Assembly: GCA_937997485.1 (NCBI GenBank)
Contig: CALKTH010000036.1
Span: 1-64,000 of the forward strand
Length of the DNA stretch: 64,000 nt
Direction of reading: 5' to 3'
From: an uncultured Acidimicrobiales bacterium
GTDB taxonomy: Bacteria > Actinomycetota > Acidimicrobiia > Acidimicrobiales > SZUA-35
Shown here: piece by piece, positions 16,494 through 24,428 of the stretch
How the letters are laid out: each line of letters begins with the position of its first letter
How positions within the stretch are numbered: the stretch's first letter is position 1
Program-made: the position numbers and the translations under genes
Notes under the pieces: model-generated
Seen by the model: the letters and a program-made list of their open reading frames with translations, nothing else
Database searches by the model: none
Told to the model about the DNA's origin: nothing

Positions 16494-17927
16494 GTGAACA
16501 GGCGAACCAAGATCATCGCAACCATTGGCCCGGCGTCTGACGACGAGGGCGTGCTCAAAGACATGATCGAGGCTGGCATGAATGTCGCCCGCCTGAACTT
16601 GTCTCATGGCACGCTCGAGGACTCTCTCGAGCGCTTTCACCGAATTCGGCGAGTCAGCGCTTCGATGAACACCGAGGTTGGCATTCTTGCCGACCTGCCC
16701 GGCCCGAAGGTCCGCATCGGCAAACTCGCTGGCCCCGTTGAACTCCCGACGGGAACCACCGTCCACCTGGTGCCCGGCTCGCCCTCAGACGTTTCAACGG
16801 CCGACCGCTTCACAGTCGACTACGAAGACCTGCTCACCGATCTGCAACTGGGCGACCGCCTGGCCATCGGCGATGGCGCCATCGTCCTGCAAGTCGCCAG
16901 CCACCAGGGTGACGCACTCGAAGCACACGTCATGCATGGCGGGATCATTCAGGGTCGACCTGGACTGCACATCCCGTCTGACCGTCTCCGCCTCAGCACT
17001 CCGACTGCGGAGGATCTCCGTCTGCTCGACGCCTTCGTCGACGTCGATGTCGACTTCGTCGCCGTTTCGTTCGTGCGCAGTGCGCACGACATCCGCCGGG
17101 TCGGCCTGGAACCGGCACCCCGCGGTCCGTTGGTGATCGCCAAGATCGAGACCAAGGCAGCGGTCGAGAACCTCGACGGCATCATCAGCGCCTCTGGCGC
17201 CGTCATGGTTGCCCGCGGCGACCTCGGCGCCGAACTGCCGATCGAAGATCTCCCGCACCTTCAGAAGGAGATCATCGAGCGCTGCGTGGCTCTTGGCCGC
17301 CCGGCGATCACGGCAACCCAAATGCTGGAGTCGATGATCACGGCGCCTTCGCCCACCCGGGCAGAAGCCTCCGATGTGGCCAACGCGGTGTTCGATGGCA
17401 CCTCTGCCGTGATGCTCTCGGGCGAAACGGCCGTCGGCCAGGATCCGGCCAACGTGGTCAACACGATGAGCCGCATTGCGGCCCGCGCGGACCAAGAATT
17501 CGACTACGACGGCTGGGCTCACCAGATCCGGCGAGACCGTTTGAACGAGCCGCAGAGCCAAGACTCTGCGGTCACCGATGTGATGACCATGGCCACCTGG
17601 CGGGCCGCATCGGAGATGGGCGTCAAGACGATCATGTGTATTAGCCGGTCCGGCTTCACGGTTCGAGCCATCTCTCGCTTCCGACCAGAAGCACAGATTC
17701 TTGGCTTCAGCCCTGAGCCCCGCACGGTGCGCCAACTCCAACTGAGTTGGGGCGCCACGGCGATCGAGATCGATCGGATCGAAAGCAACGACGAAAGCGT
17801 GCGCAACGTGTTGGAAATCGCAAAGTCTCGCGGTCACATCCGCAGCGGAGACATCATCGCCGTCCTCGGCGGCAGCTCTGCCACCATCGGGGCAACCGAC
17901 ACTCTGCGAATGGTGCGGTGCCCCTGA
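16494..17927 (+). CDS. pyk: Pyruvate kinase
   Basis: A 477-residue enzyme converting phosphoenolpyruvate and ADP to pyruvate and ATP. RRTKIIATIGPAS opens the barrel at residue 3, MNVARLNLSHG follows near residue 29, and VIAKIETKAAVENL carries the catalytic Lys. VMVARGDLGAELP and TAVMLSGETAVG are the remaining signature blocks. The C-terminal allosteric domain is complete (IRSGDIIAVLGGSS). The start is GTG. The stop overlaps the ATG of the DUF3151 gene by 1 nt (TGATG). Confidence 0.95.
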   Translation: MNRRTKIIATIGPASDDEGVLKDMIEAGMNVARLNLSHGTLEDSLERFHRIRRVSASMNTEVGILADLPGPKVRIGKLAGPVELPTGTTVHLVPGSPSDVSTADRFTVDYEDLLTDLQLGDRLAIGDGAIVLQVASHQGDALEAHVMHGGIIQGRPGLHIPSDRLRLSTPTAEDLRLLDAFVDVDVDFVAVSFVRSAHDIRRVGLEPAPRGPLVIAKIETKAAVENLDGIISASGAVMVARGDLGAELPIEDLPHLQKEIIERCVALGRPAITATQMLESMITAPSPTRAEASDVANAVFDGTSAVMLSGETAVGQDPANVVNTMSRIAARADQEFDYDGWAHQIRRDRLNEPQSQDSAVTDVMTMATWRAASEMGVKTIMCISRSGFTVRAISRFRPEAQILGFSPEPRTVRQLQLSWGATAIEIDRIESNDESVRNVLEIAKSRGHIRSGDIIAVLGGSSATIGATDTLRMVRCP

Positions 17928-18358
17928 TGACCAGTATCGGATTCACCCCAAGCGGCCCACCAGAGACCGTCCTCGGAGCCGAGCCCGAAGCTGCTCGCGA
18001 GCGGTTGGCGCAGGCCCTTGCTCTCGAGGGAGACGCCCAGCGCGAGGCCATCGTCGCCGTGCTGAGCGACTTCCCCCGCTTCCTCGACGGTTGGGCCCGA
18101 CTTGGTGAGATCGGACGAGACCCGATCGAGCGCTACGCCGCCTTCCGGGTCGGGTATCACCGCGGACTCGACACGCTCCGCCAAAACGGCTGGCGTGGGT
18201 CGGGCTACGTGCGGTGGGAACACGAAACCAACCGTGGGTTCCTGCGAGCGCTCGCTGGTCTGCAGGCCGCAGCTGCTGAAATCGGTGAGAGCGACGAGGA
18301 TGAGCGCTGCGCGATCTTCCTCCGACAGCTCGATCCCACCTGGCCACCAGCGTCCTGA
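17927..18358 (+). CDS. DUF3151 domain-containing protein
   Basis: A 143-residue actinobacterial protein. The ORF track begins at 17747 inside pyk; the real start is the ATG at 17927 overlapping the pyk stop. Family markers are FPRFLDGWARLGE, AYAAFRVGYHRGLDTLR-like sequence, GYVRWEHETNRGFLRALAGL and the closing CAIFLRQLDP. It is predicted to be all-helical and cytoplasmic. No biochemical role is established for DUF3151; coupling to pyk suggests co-expression only. Confidence 0.85.
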   Translation: MTSIGFTPSGPPETVLGAEPEAARERLAQALALEGDAQREAIVAVLSDFPRFLDGWARLGEIGRDPIERYAAFRVGYHRGLDTLRQNGWRGSGYVRWEHETNRGFLRALAGLQAAAAEIGESDEDERCAIFLRQLDPTWPPAS

Positions 18359-18400
18359 CCGACATCAGCGGCTCACCTCAGCGACGAAAGCACTGACGGC

Positions 18401-19066
18401 ATGCAACTGGCACGAATGGGCACGCCGGCGCTGATGGGCGCCGTCATGGCCGGGGGAGCGAGCCGTCGGTTCGGATCCGACAAGTCACTTGTGATGGGCC
18501 CGGGCGTGATTGCGGCGCTTCGTGACGGTGGGGTTGATCCCATCGTGCTCGTTGGCGGCGTGTCCAGTGGTGCGCTCGGTGCGCCTACGCTTGCAGATCG
18601 ATACCCGGGGGAGGGACCCCTCGGGGCGGTGGCCACAGCACTGAGCTATGCCAGGCGAGGCCACGTCCTGTGTGTGCCGTGTGATCTCCCCCGCCTCAGC
18701 CCGGAGGCCGTTCGTACACTCTTGGCGCCGTTGCATCCGAGTGATGGAGCCTCCGTTGCCGACCATGCACCCGCTGTAGAGACCGCAGAAACGGCGATCG
18801 TCGCGACGGTCAACGGTGAGCCCCAGTACTCGGTGGCCTGTTGGCCTGCGTCGTGGGCCAATGCCGCGCATCAACGGTTGCGGCAAGGGGAACGGCGTTT
18901 ACGGGTGCTTCTCGAGCTCGGACCGTGGGTTGGTGTCGAGCTGGATCCCGACCTGCTGATCGACGCCGACGAGCCCGAGACGCTGGCCCACATTCGAGCC
19001 AAGCAGTCGGCCACCACTGACACCCCAGATGACCTCACCCCAGGTTCAGCGCCCGGTTCGGCCTAA
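18401..19066 (+). CDS. MobA-like NTP transferase (molybdenum cofactor guanylyltransferase family)
   Basis: A 221-residue nucleotidyltransferase. The GTP-binding signature MAGGASRRFGSDKSL sits at residues 16-30, and GEGPLGAVATAL and VLCVPCDLPRLSPEAV (metal-binding Asp) follow. MobA attaches GMP to molybdopterin. No other Mo-cofactor biosynthesis gene lies in the window, so mobA is a reasonable but not certain call; related proteins include CofC-like and MocA-type transferases. It ends 11 nt before the RNase D start. Confidence 0.78.
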   Translation: MQLARMGTPALMGAVMAGGASRRFGSDKSLVMGPGVIAALRDGGVDPIVLVGGVSSGALGAPTLADRYPGEGPLGAVATALSYARRGHVLCVPCDLPRLSPEAVRTLLAPLHPSDGASVADHAPAVETAETAIVATVNGEPQYSVACWPASWANAAHQRLRQGERRLRVLLELGPWVGVELDPDLLIDADEPETLAHIRAKQSATTDTPDDLTPGSAPGSA

Positions 19067-19077
19067 GATCGCCAACC

Positions 19078-20259
19078 GTGCCCAACCTGCTCACGGACCA
19101 AGACGACGTCGATGCCCTTGTAGAGACGCTCCTGACCGTCGAGCGGTACGCACTCGACACCGAGTTTCATCGGGAGCGCACCTACTACCCCCAAGTGGCA
19201 CTGGTGCAGATCGCCTACCACGACGCCGACGGTGTCAACACCACCGTCCTGATCGATCCGTTGGAGACCGATCTCGCTTCCTTCCAGCCGGTAATGGAGA
19301 GCGACGCACTCTGCATTCTGCACGCCGGCATTCAGGATCTCGAAGTCCTTGAGCTCGCCTGCGGTGTCGTGCCCCAGCGACTCTTCGACACCCAGATCGC
19401 CGCTGGCTTCCTCGGGATCTCCAGCGGGTCCTTGGCCTCACTGCTCGATCGCTACCTGAACGTGCACCTCGCAAAAGGAGACCGGCTCACCGATTGGCTC
19501 CGTCGGCCACTCACTGAGGATCAGCTGGTCTACGCCGCAGGCGACGTTGACAATCTGCTCGAGCTGACCGACATTCTGGTCGGCCAGCTGGAGGAGCGGG
19601 GGCGCCTGGCCTGGGCCGAGGAAGAATGCCAGCTCCTTCTCGACCGGCCGCGCAACAAGCGCAGTCCCGAAGACGCGGTGAACCGCATCAAGGAGGCTCG
19701 CAGCCTCAAAGGGAAGGCGTATCGCGTCGCCACGGCCGTCGCCGCATGGCGTGAAAATCAGGCCTCCACCATCAACGTGCCCGTGCGTCAGGTCATGCCA
19801 GACATCGCCGTCGTCGCGGTCGCGCAACAATCGCCGACTTCGAAGACGCAACTCCGCAATATTCGCGGCCTCGACGGTCGACACCTCAAGAACGGTGCAG
19901 ACGAGGCGGTCTTGGCAGCCGTGCAGGAGGGTCAGAACGCCCCGACCGAGCGGACGAAGACTCCACGCCTGCCAGATCTGGCCCGAGAACTCCGGCCCGT
20001 GGTCACGCTGGTCACTGCCTGGATCAGCCAGTTGGCCCGCGATCATCAGCTGGATCCAGCGCTGCTGGCCACTCGAGCCGATGTCGAGGGCTTGTTGCGG
20101 GAAGATCCAGGCTGTCGTCTGCTCGAAGGTTGGCGGGCTGATCTGGTCGGGGAGCCCATTCGTCAACTTGTGGCCGGCGAAGCTGCGGTGGCCTTCGACG
20201 GTGGTGGACGCCTTGTTCTCGAGGCCCGGAGCCGCCAGCCGCTCATTACCGAGCGGTAA
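19078..20259 (+). CDS. rnd: Ribonuclease D-like 3'-5' exonuclease with HRDC domain
   Basis: A 393-residue protein with a GTG start. The DEDDy nuclease core is visible: YALDTEFHRERTYYP (Exo I), CILHAGIQDLEVL (Exo II) and VYAAGDVDNLLEL (Exo III with the Tyr). The middle region VNRIKEARSLKGKAYRVATAVAAWRE fits an HRDC helical domain. RNase D trims the 3' ends of tRNA and other stable RNAs. Near the stop, CCGCTC and GAGCGG arms could form a small hairpin. A promoter for the next small gene probably lies in the 112-nt gap. Confidence 0.88.
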   Translation: MPNLLTDQDDVDALVETLLTVERYALDTEFHRERTYYPQVALVQIAYHDADGVNTTVLIDPLETDLASFQPVMESDALCILHAGIQDLEVLELACGVVPQRLFDTQIAAGFLGISSGSLASLLDRYLNVHLAKGDRLTDWLRRPLTEDQLVYAAGDVDNLLELTDILVGQLEERGRLAWAEEECQLLLDRPRNKRSPEDAVNRIKEARSLKGKAYRVATAVAAWRENQASTINVPVRQVMPDIAVVAVAQQSPTSKTQLRNIRGLDGRHLKNGADEAVLAAVQEGQNAPTERTKTPRLPDLARELRPVVTLVTAWISQLARDHQLDPALLATRADVEGLLREDPGCRLLEGWRADLVGEPIRQLVAGEAAVAFDGGGRLVLEARSRQPLITER

Positions 20260-20309
20260 CGGAGCAAAGAACCTTCCCCGCTGGTTCGCTCAAACGTCCC
20301 TCACAGGCT

Positions 20310-20315
20310 TACACT
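20310..20315 (+). promoter_or_regulatory. Possible -10 box for the small acidic protein gene
   Basis: TACACT at 20310-20315 fits a TANNNT -10 element and lies 56 nt upstream of the GTG at 20372. I see no convincing -35 box at standard spacing, so this is tentative. Confidence 0.3.
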
Positions 20316-20371
20316 GAGGAGTCAGAAGCTGTGGGGGAAGCCTGCGGCGAATTCCATTTCAGGAGTGTCCC

Positions 20372-20545
20372 GTGAAAAAAGGGCGACACCGCCGCTACGA
20401 AGAAGCCCGAGCACTGAAGCGATCGAGCCACGACGACATTGAGTCGCTCATGGAACGCATCGATGAGGACCCGTTCGACTTGCCCGTCACCGCCGAAGCC
20501 GCCAGCGCCTTCGACGATGACGATGATGACGAGTACGACGACTGA
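20372..20545 (+). CDS. Small protein with basic head and poly-Asp tail (57 aa), not in ORF track
   Basis: GTG at 20372, preceded by AGGAG at 20361-20365, opens a 57-codon frame ending with TGA at 20543-20545. The protein begins MKKGRHRRYEEARALKR, continues with a charged helical stretch (DDIESLMERIDEDPFDLP), and ends in FDDDDDDEYDD. The strongly bipolar charge and good ribosome binding site support a real gene. The layout recalls actinobacterial DUF3073-type small proteins (basic N-terminus, acidic C-terminus), but I cannot claim homology. It lacks the C-terminal GGQ/GGE of Pup. A hairpin terminator follows. Confidence 0.7.
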   Translation: MKKGRHRRYEEARALKRSSHDDIESLMERIDEDPFDLPVTAEAASAFDDDDDDEYDD

Positions 20546-20607
20546 CGTTCGCCGTCCGGCCCGCCGTTGACGCTGGGCCAGACAGACAGCAGCACGAAAG
20601 AAGAAAT

Positions 20608-20638
20608 CAGGGCCTCGGGACTCAGTCCCGGGGCCCTG
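20608..20638. terminator. Bidirectional intrinsic terminator
   Basis: CAGGGCCTCGGGACT (20608-20622) pairs with AGTCCCGGGGCCCTG (20624-20638) with one G-T pair, followed by TTTCGTT on the plus strand and preceded by AAGAAAT, which reads as a T-rich flank on the minus strand. It terminates the small acidic protein gene, and the ClC gene's stop codon lies within it. Confidence 0.85.
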
Positions 20639-22307
20639 TTTCGTTCAGAATCTCACCAAACTTCACGATCTCGGATTCGATCACCACGCCGATGAACGTG
20701 TTGCTCGAGTCGGTGACCGCGAGCATGTCGGCGTCGGCGTTTTCCATCGCCGCCACGGCGTCGCGCAACGACCAGCTGGGACTCGCCGTTGGCGCCTCCG
20801 CATCGATGACCTCGGCCACGGTGACCTCTTCCCAGCGATCTCGATCCACGGCTGTGCATGCGTCGACCGAACACAGGCCGAGATACTGGCTTCCGTCGAC
20901 GACGGGCACGACCCGCTCCCGGCGCCCCAGGGCATGAATCCATACGAACTCGGAGATCGTGGCGTCGGGCGGGACGGTGAACACGTCGGTAGTCAAGGCC
21001 GTGGCCAAGGGCATCGTGAACCGCTCCTCGAGGTGGCCGAGACGCTCGACCTGCTGTCCGAACGACACCGAGGAACGGCCGGCCACAAGCTGGGAGACGG
21101 CAGCGGCGATCAAGGCTGGGACAACCGCCTGCCCCCTCGTTGACTCCGCCACGAACATCACCGCTGCGATCGGCGTGCGATAGCCGGCGGCGAGGAAAGC
21201 GGCCAGACCCAGGATGGGCCAAATCTGCGTGTTCGCCGGCTCGAGTCCTGCCTGATCGAGCGCGCCAGCCACCAAACGTCCGAGCAGAACGCCTTGCACG
21301 GCGAGCGGAATGAAAAGCCCACCGGTTCCGCCAGCACCCACCGTGACCAGCGTCGAGATGGCTCGGAAAAAGAACAGAATGAAGATCAGTGTGAGCGTGG
21401 TCTCACCTTCGGTCAGCCAGGAAACGACGCTGAAGCCAGGACCGAGCGTGAGCGGCTCGTCGAAGATTCGGTCCGACGCTACGGCGAGAACACCAAGCAC
21501 CACGCCGCCAGTCACGACGAGCGCCACGGGGGAGTAGCGCTTGGCGATGGTCTTCGCCTGTCTCACGTTCCAGGCGTACACGCGCCCGCCGAACCCAGCA
21601 CCGACGCCCAGGGCGATGGCGCCAACAAGTTCAGGGGCGCCGAGACTGCTGCCAATCACCTGGCCGAGCAGCGGCTCTGGGTGGATAAAGGGCATCGAGA
21701 TGAACGTCAGGTACGCCGAGGCGGCGGCAACGAGCGAGGGAAGCAACGCTCGATGAGCGAGATCGTCTCGATACGGCGCCTCGAGGGCGAACAAAACACC
21801 CGTCGCAGGAGCCTGGAAGATCGCGGCAACACCTGCAGCAGCACCAGCGGTGAGCAGGAGCTTGGCTCCATCCCGACCAAGCCATCGGGAGACCCGCTTG
21901 TGCATCTCGAGACCGAAAACCGAACCGGTGTAGATCGACGGGCCCTCGAGACCGAGTGCGCCGCCGAAGCCGATCGTGCTCATCCCTGCGATCAGCCGAG
22001 CGGGAAGCAACCGCAACGGGAGGCTGGGATTGCGATCGTGATACGACGAGATGTACTCGTCGGAGGTGGAGTTGGAGGCTCCGTTGCCCAACGTGCGAAG
22101 CACCAGCGCGGCGATAGCCAAGCCAATCAGCGGAGCGATGGCCTGATAGCGCAGCGGAAGATCCTCGACGTTGTGGAGAATCAGCTCCACCGTGAGGTAT
22201 TCGAAGATGGCGACGGCGACGCCGACGAGTACGCCGAGGCCGAGAGACGCCAGCAAAAGCCGACTTCCCCTGCCTTCGGGCAGCAACGTTCGGAGCCGCT
22301 CGATCAC
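20622..22307 (-). CDS. ClC-family chloride channel/transporter with CBS pair
   Basis: A 561-residue membrane protein. The ClC core covers about residues 15-420, with GFGGALGLEGPSIYTG (the GxEGP selectivity motif with gating Glu) and GGTGGLFIPLAVQG (GxFxP). The usual GSGIP motif is not recognisable; the corresponding region reads NSTSDEYISSYH. Two CBS domains follow (TTDVFTVPPDATISEF and VAEVIDAEAPTAS, ending MLAVTDSSNTFIGVV) and may bind nucleotides. Its retained Glu suggests an H+-coupled antiporter rather than a channel. The stop lies in the terminator hairpin. The start overlaps the upstream Cys-rich gene (ATGA). Confidence 0.86.
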   Translation of the reverse strand: MIERLRTLLPEGRGSRLLLASLGLGVLVGVAVAIFEYLTVELILHNVEDLPLRYQAIAPLIGLAIAALVLRTLGNGASNSTSDEYISSYHDRNPSLPLRLLPARLIAGMSTIGFGGALGLEGPSIYTGSVFGLEMHKRVSRWLGRDGAKLLLTAGAAAGVAAIFQAPATGVLFALEAPYRDDLAHRALLPSLVAAASAYLTFISMPFIHPEPLLGQVIGSSLGAPELVGAIALGVGAGFGGRVYAWNVRQAKTIAKRYSPVALVVTGGVVLGVLAVASDRIFDEPLTLGPGFSVVSWLTEGETTLTLIFILFFFRAISTLVTVGAGGTGGLFIPLAVQGVLLGRLVAGALDQAGLEPANTQIWPILGLAAFLAAGYRTPIAAVMFVAESTRGQAVVPALIAAAVSQLVAGRSSVSFGQQVERLGHLEERFTMPLATALTTDVFTVPPDATISEFVWIHALGRRERVVPVVDGSQYLGLCSVDACTAVDRDRWEEVTVAEVIDAEAPTASPSWSLRDAVAAMENADADMLAVTDSSNTFIGVVIESEIVKFGEILNETGPRD

Positions 22308-23089
22308 GCCGTGCTGGTTCCCCGAGCAGATCCGAGTGTCACGGGCACGGCGCCGTCGAGGGCATCGGCAATCGCTCGGCGCTCGGCCTCCATGGTCGCC
22401 AGCTCAGACGCAAGCTCTTCATAGATGGGGGCGCCGACCAGCTCGATGAGTTCATCCCGTGAGGTCTTGTAGACGGGATCGGGGGCGGTGTAGGCCTCGT
22501 GCTCCTCAATGCACCACCAGTGGAAGTCCTCGCCACCCCCGCCCCAGTCACGACGTTCCCACGCCCGAACGAACACCGTGTCATGGCCGTAGTCGTCCGT
22601 GTGGATGTCGAACCGAATCGGCACTTGCCAACAAACGTCCGGCTTCCAGTCGAGCGGTCGGTGTCCCTTCTGCAGCGCTCCGAGGTGTAGAGCGCAGCCC
22701 TTGCCGCCTTCGAACCCGTCTCGATTCAGGAAGATGCAGGCCCCGTCGGCCTTGCGGGTGACCCAGTCGCCTTCCTTGTTCTTCTTGAACGCCCCGCCCT
22801 TCTTTGCGGCGCGCTTGCGGAACTGCCAGTTCGAGTCATCGAGGAGCGCAGCGGCGGCGGCCACGGTGGAGAGATCTTCTTCGTCAACGAAGTGGGCGCC
22901 GTGGACACAACAGCCGAGGGTTTCGGTGTGGTCGGGCTCCTCTTCGATGGAGGGACAGCCATTGCCGTAGATGCAGTGATAGCCCGACAGCAGGAAGGTG
23001 GCGTCGAAGAGATACTGGTCTCCGGCCTCATCGTGCAGCGAGATCCATCGATGGCCGTCCAACGGGGGGAGGAGCGCTTCGTTGGCCAC
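22304..23089 (-). CDS. Cysteine-rich hypothetical protein (possible metal-binding)
   Basis: A 261-residue soluble protein with eight cysteines, at about residues 39, 45, 60, 61, 118, 132, 153 and 193, set among His and Asp residues. Examples are GYHCIYGNGCPSIEE, TLGCCVHGAHF, GACIFLNRD and GKGCALHLG. The spacing resembles DUF3109/YkgJ-like zinc or iron-sulfur proteins, but I am not certain of the family. The C-terminal 60 residues are helical. It overlaps the ClC gene by 4 nt, implying co-translation, and diverges from the 61-residue protein by 24 nt. Confidence 0.68.
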   Translation of the reverse strand: MANEALLPPLDGHRWISLHDEAGDQYLFDATFLLSGYHCIYGNGCPSIEEEPDHTETLGCCVHGAHFVDEEDLSTVAAAAALLDDSNWQFRKRAAKKGGAFKKNKEGDWVTRKADGACIFLNRDGFEGGKGCALHLGALQKGHRPLDWKPDVCWQVPIRFDIHTDDYGHDTVFVRAWERRDWGGGGEDFHWWCIEEHEAYTAPDPVYKTSRDELIELVGAPIYEELASELATMEAERRAIADALDGAVPVTLGSARGTSTA

Positions 23090-23113
23090 TCAGCGAGGCT
23101 AGCGTCCTGCCCG

Positions 23114-23299
23114 ATGAGTCAGGAACGAATCGACGATGTTCGCCAGCGCTTGGAATCGATCGGGGAGGACCTCGTCGACATCGGCATGGATCTTCTTCGA
23201 GAGGCCGTCGATCAGGGAGCAACGCAACGCCCACCAGAGGAGAAGAAGCTGGCGGCTGCTCGTCGTGCCGTCGAGAAAGCGATTCGTTCTCTGGACTGA
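23114..23299 (+). CDS. Small helical protein, actinobacterial conserved hypothetical
   Basis: The track ORF (22892) is antisense to the Cys-rich gene for most of its length. The ATG at 23114 gives a sensible 61-residue protein (MSQERIDDVRQRLESIGEDL ... AAARRAVEKAIRSLD). It is predicted to be two or three amphipathic helices, and similar short proteins with a closing ARRAVEKA segment are common in actinobacteria. Function unknown. It converges with the LOG gene. Confidence 0.62.
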   Translation: MSQERIDDVRQRLESIGEDLVDIGMDLLREAVDQGATQRPPEEKKLAAARRAVEKAIRSLD

Positions 23300-23324
23300 G
23301 GCAGTCTCGATCGCGTTGGAGGGG

Positions 23325-24428
23325 TCAGTCGACCTCGGGCCCGGTGTCGATGTCGTGCACCATCCCTCGGAGGACCGCTTCGTCCCGACCGCCAAGATCG
23401 TTGATGCGGTGGATCATCTCGGTGAGGCGAGCGAACGAGCGATTGTCGAACTGCAATGACAGGCGGAACAGCGTGAGTTCGTCGTCTTCTCGCTGCTCGG
23501 AATCGGTCGCTCCGGCACTCTCGATGGCCCCTTCGGCACAGAGGTCACCGAACTCGTCGTTCAGTGCGGCGACATCCGACGCGTCGAGCGGCTGGTTCAG
23601 TCGCAAGATCAGCCGCTTTCCGACGTAGCGGAGCGAGTGATACGTGCTGTAGAAGTGGCAAATGTAGTCCGCTGCCTCTTCCGGGTCGTGCGTGTGGAGG
23701 TACAGCGCAGAGTCGGCGGCGCTCACCATGCCGCCCTCTGCCAACTCGTTCTGCACGAAGGTTTCCCAGCCGCTCCAGTACGTGGAATCTGGGGCATCGA
23801 GCAGCACCACGGGGGCCGGATACGTCTTGCCCGTCTGGATCAACGTCAAGAGTTCAAACGCCTCATCCAGCGTGCCGAAGCCGCCTGGGAACATGGCGAA
23901 GGCATCAGCCTCCTTGACGAAGAAGAGCTTTCGGGTGAAGAAGTACTTGAAGCCCGCGAGTTTCGGGTCACCATCAATGATGTCGACGGCCTTGGCTTCG
24001 AACGGCAGCACGATGCTGACGCCGTAGCTGTTCTCGACGCCGGCGCCTTCAATCGCTGCCTGCATGATCCCGGGGCCAGCGCCGCTGATCACCATCCACT
24101 CTCGCTCCGCCACTGCGGCCGCGAAGGCCGACGCCAACTGATAGTTGGCATCGTCCGGCTTCGTCCGGGCGGAACCGAAGATCGTGACTTTGGCGCAGTC
24201 GGGATCCTGGGCGAACACCTGGTAGCCGTTCAGCATCTCCGCCAATGTTTGCGACGCGATCTTCAGATCCAGCCGAGCCACATCGCCAGCGTCCATGTCC
24301 AATGCGGTCACGAGAAGACGCCGGATGAGGTCATCGTTTCGGTCGGGCCCAACCTTGCCCAGAATCTCGCTCAGCAGCTGGTCGACATCTCCCTCGCCGT
24401 AGGTGGATCGTGCTCGAGGTGCGCTCAT
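23325..24428 (-). CDS. LOG family protein (nucleotide 5'-monophosphate nucleosidase-like)
   Basis: A 367-residue Rossmann-fold protein. VTIFGSARTKPDD, VISGAGPGIMQAAIEGA and the signature FPGGFGTLDEAFE identify the LOG/TIGR00730 family, whose members cleave the N-glycosidic bond of nucleoside monophosphates. Cytokinin-activating LOG and bacterial PpnN are relatives. This protein has N- and C-terminal extensions relative to the approximately 190-residue minimal LOG. Its ATG overlaps the FO synthase stop by 4 nt, so it is probably the third gene of the HxlR-fbiC operon. Confidence 0.85.
   Translation of the reverse strand: MSAPRARSTYGEGDVDQLLSEILGKVGPDRNDDLIRRLLVTALDMDAGDVARLDLKIASQTLAEMLNGYQVFAQDPDCAKVTIFGSARTKPDDANYQLASAFAAAVAEREWMVISGAGPGIMQAAIEGAGVENSYGVSIVLPFEAKAVDIIDGDPKLAGFKYFFTRKLFFVKEADAFAMFPGGFGTLDEAFELLTLIQTGKTYPAPVVLLDAPDSTYWSGWETFVQNELAEGGMVSAADSALYLHTHDPEEAADYICHFYSTYHSLRYVGKRLILRLNQPLDASDVAALNDEFGDLCAEGAIESAGATDSEQREDDELTLFRLSLQFDNRSFARLTEMIHRINDLGGRDEAVLRGMVHDIDTGPEVD

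Noticed and set aside
20372-20545. Pup (prokaryotic ubiquitin-like protein)
   Set aside because: It is small and acidic but lacks the C-terminal GGQ/GGE and is not next to proteasome genes.
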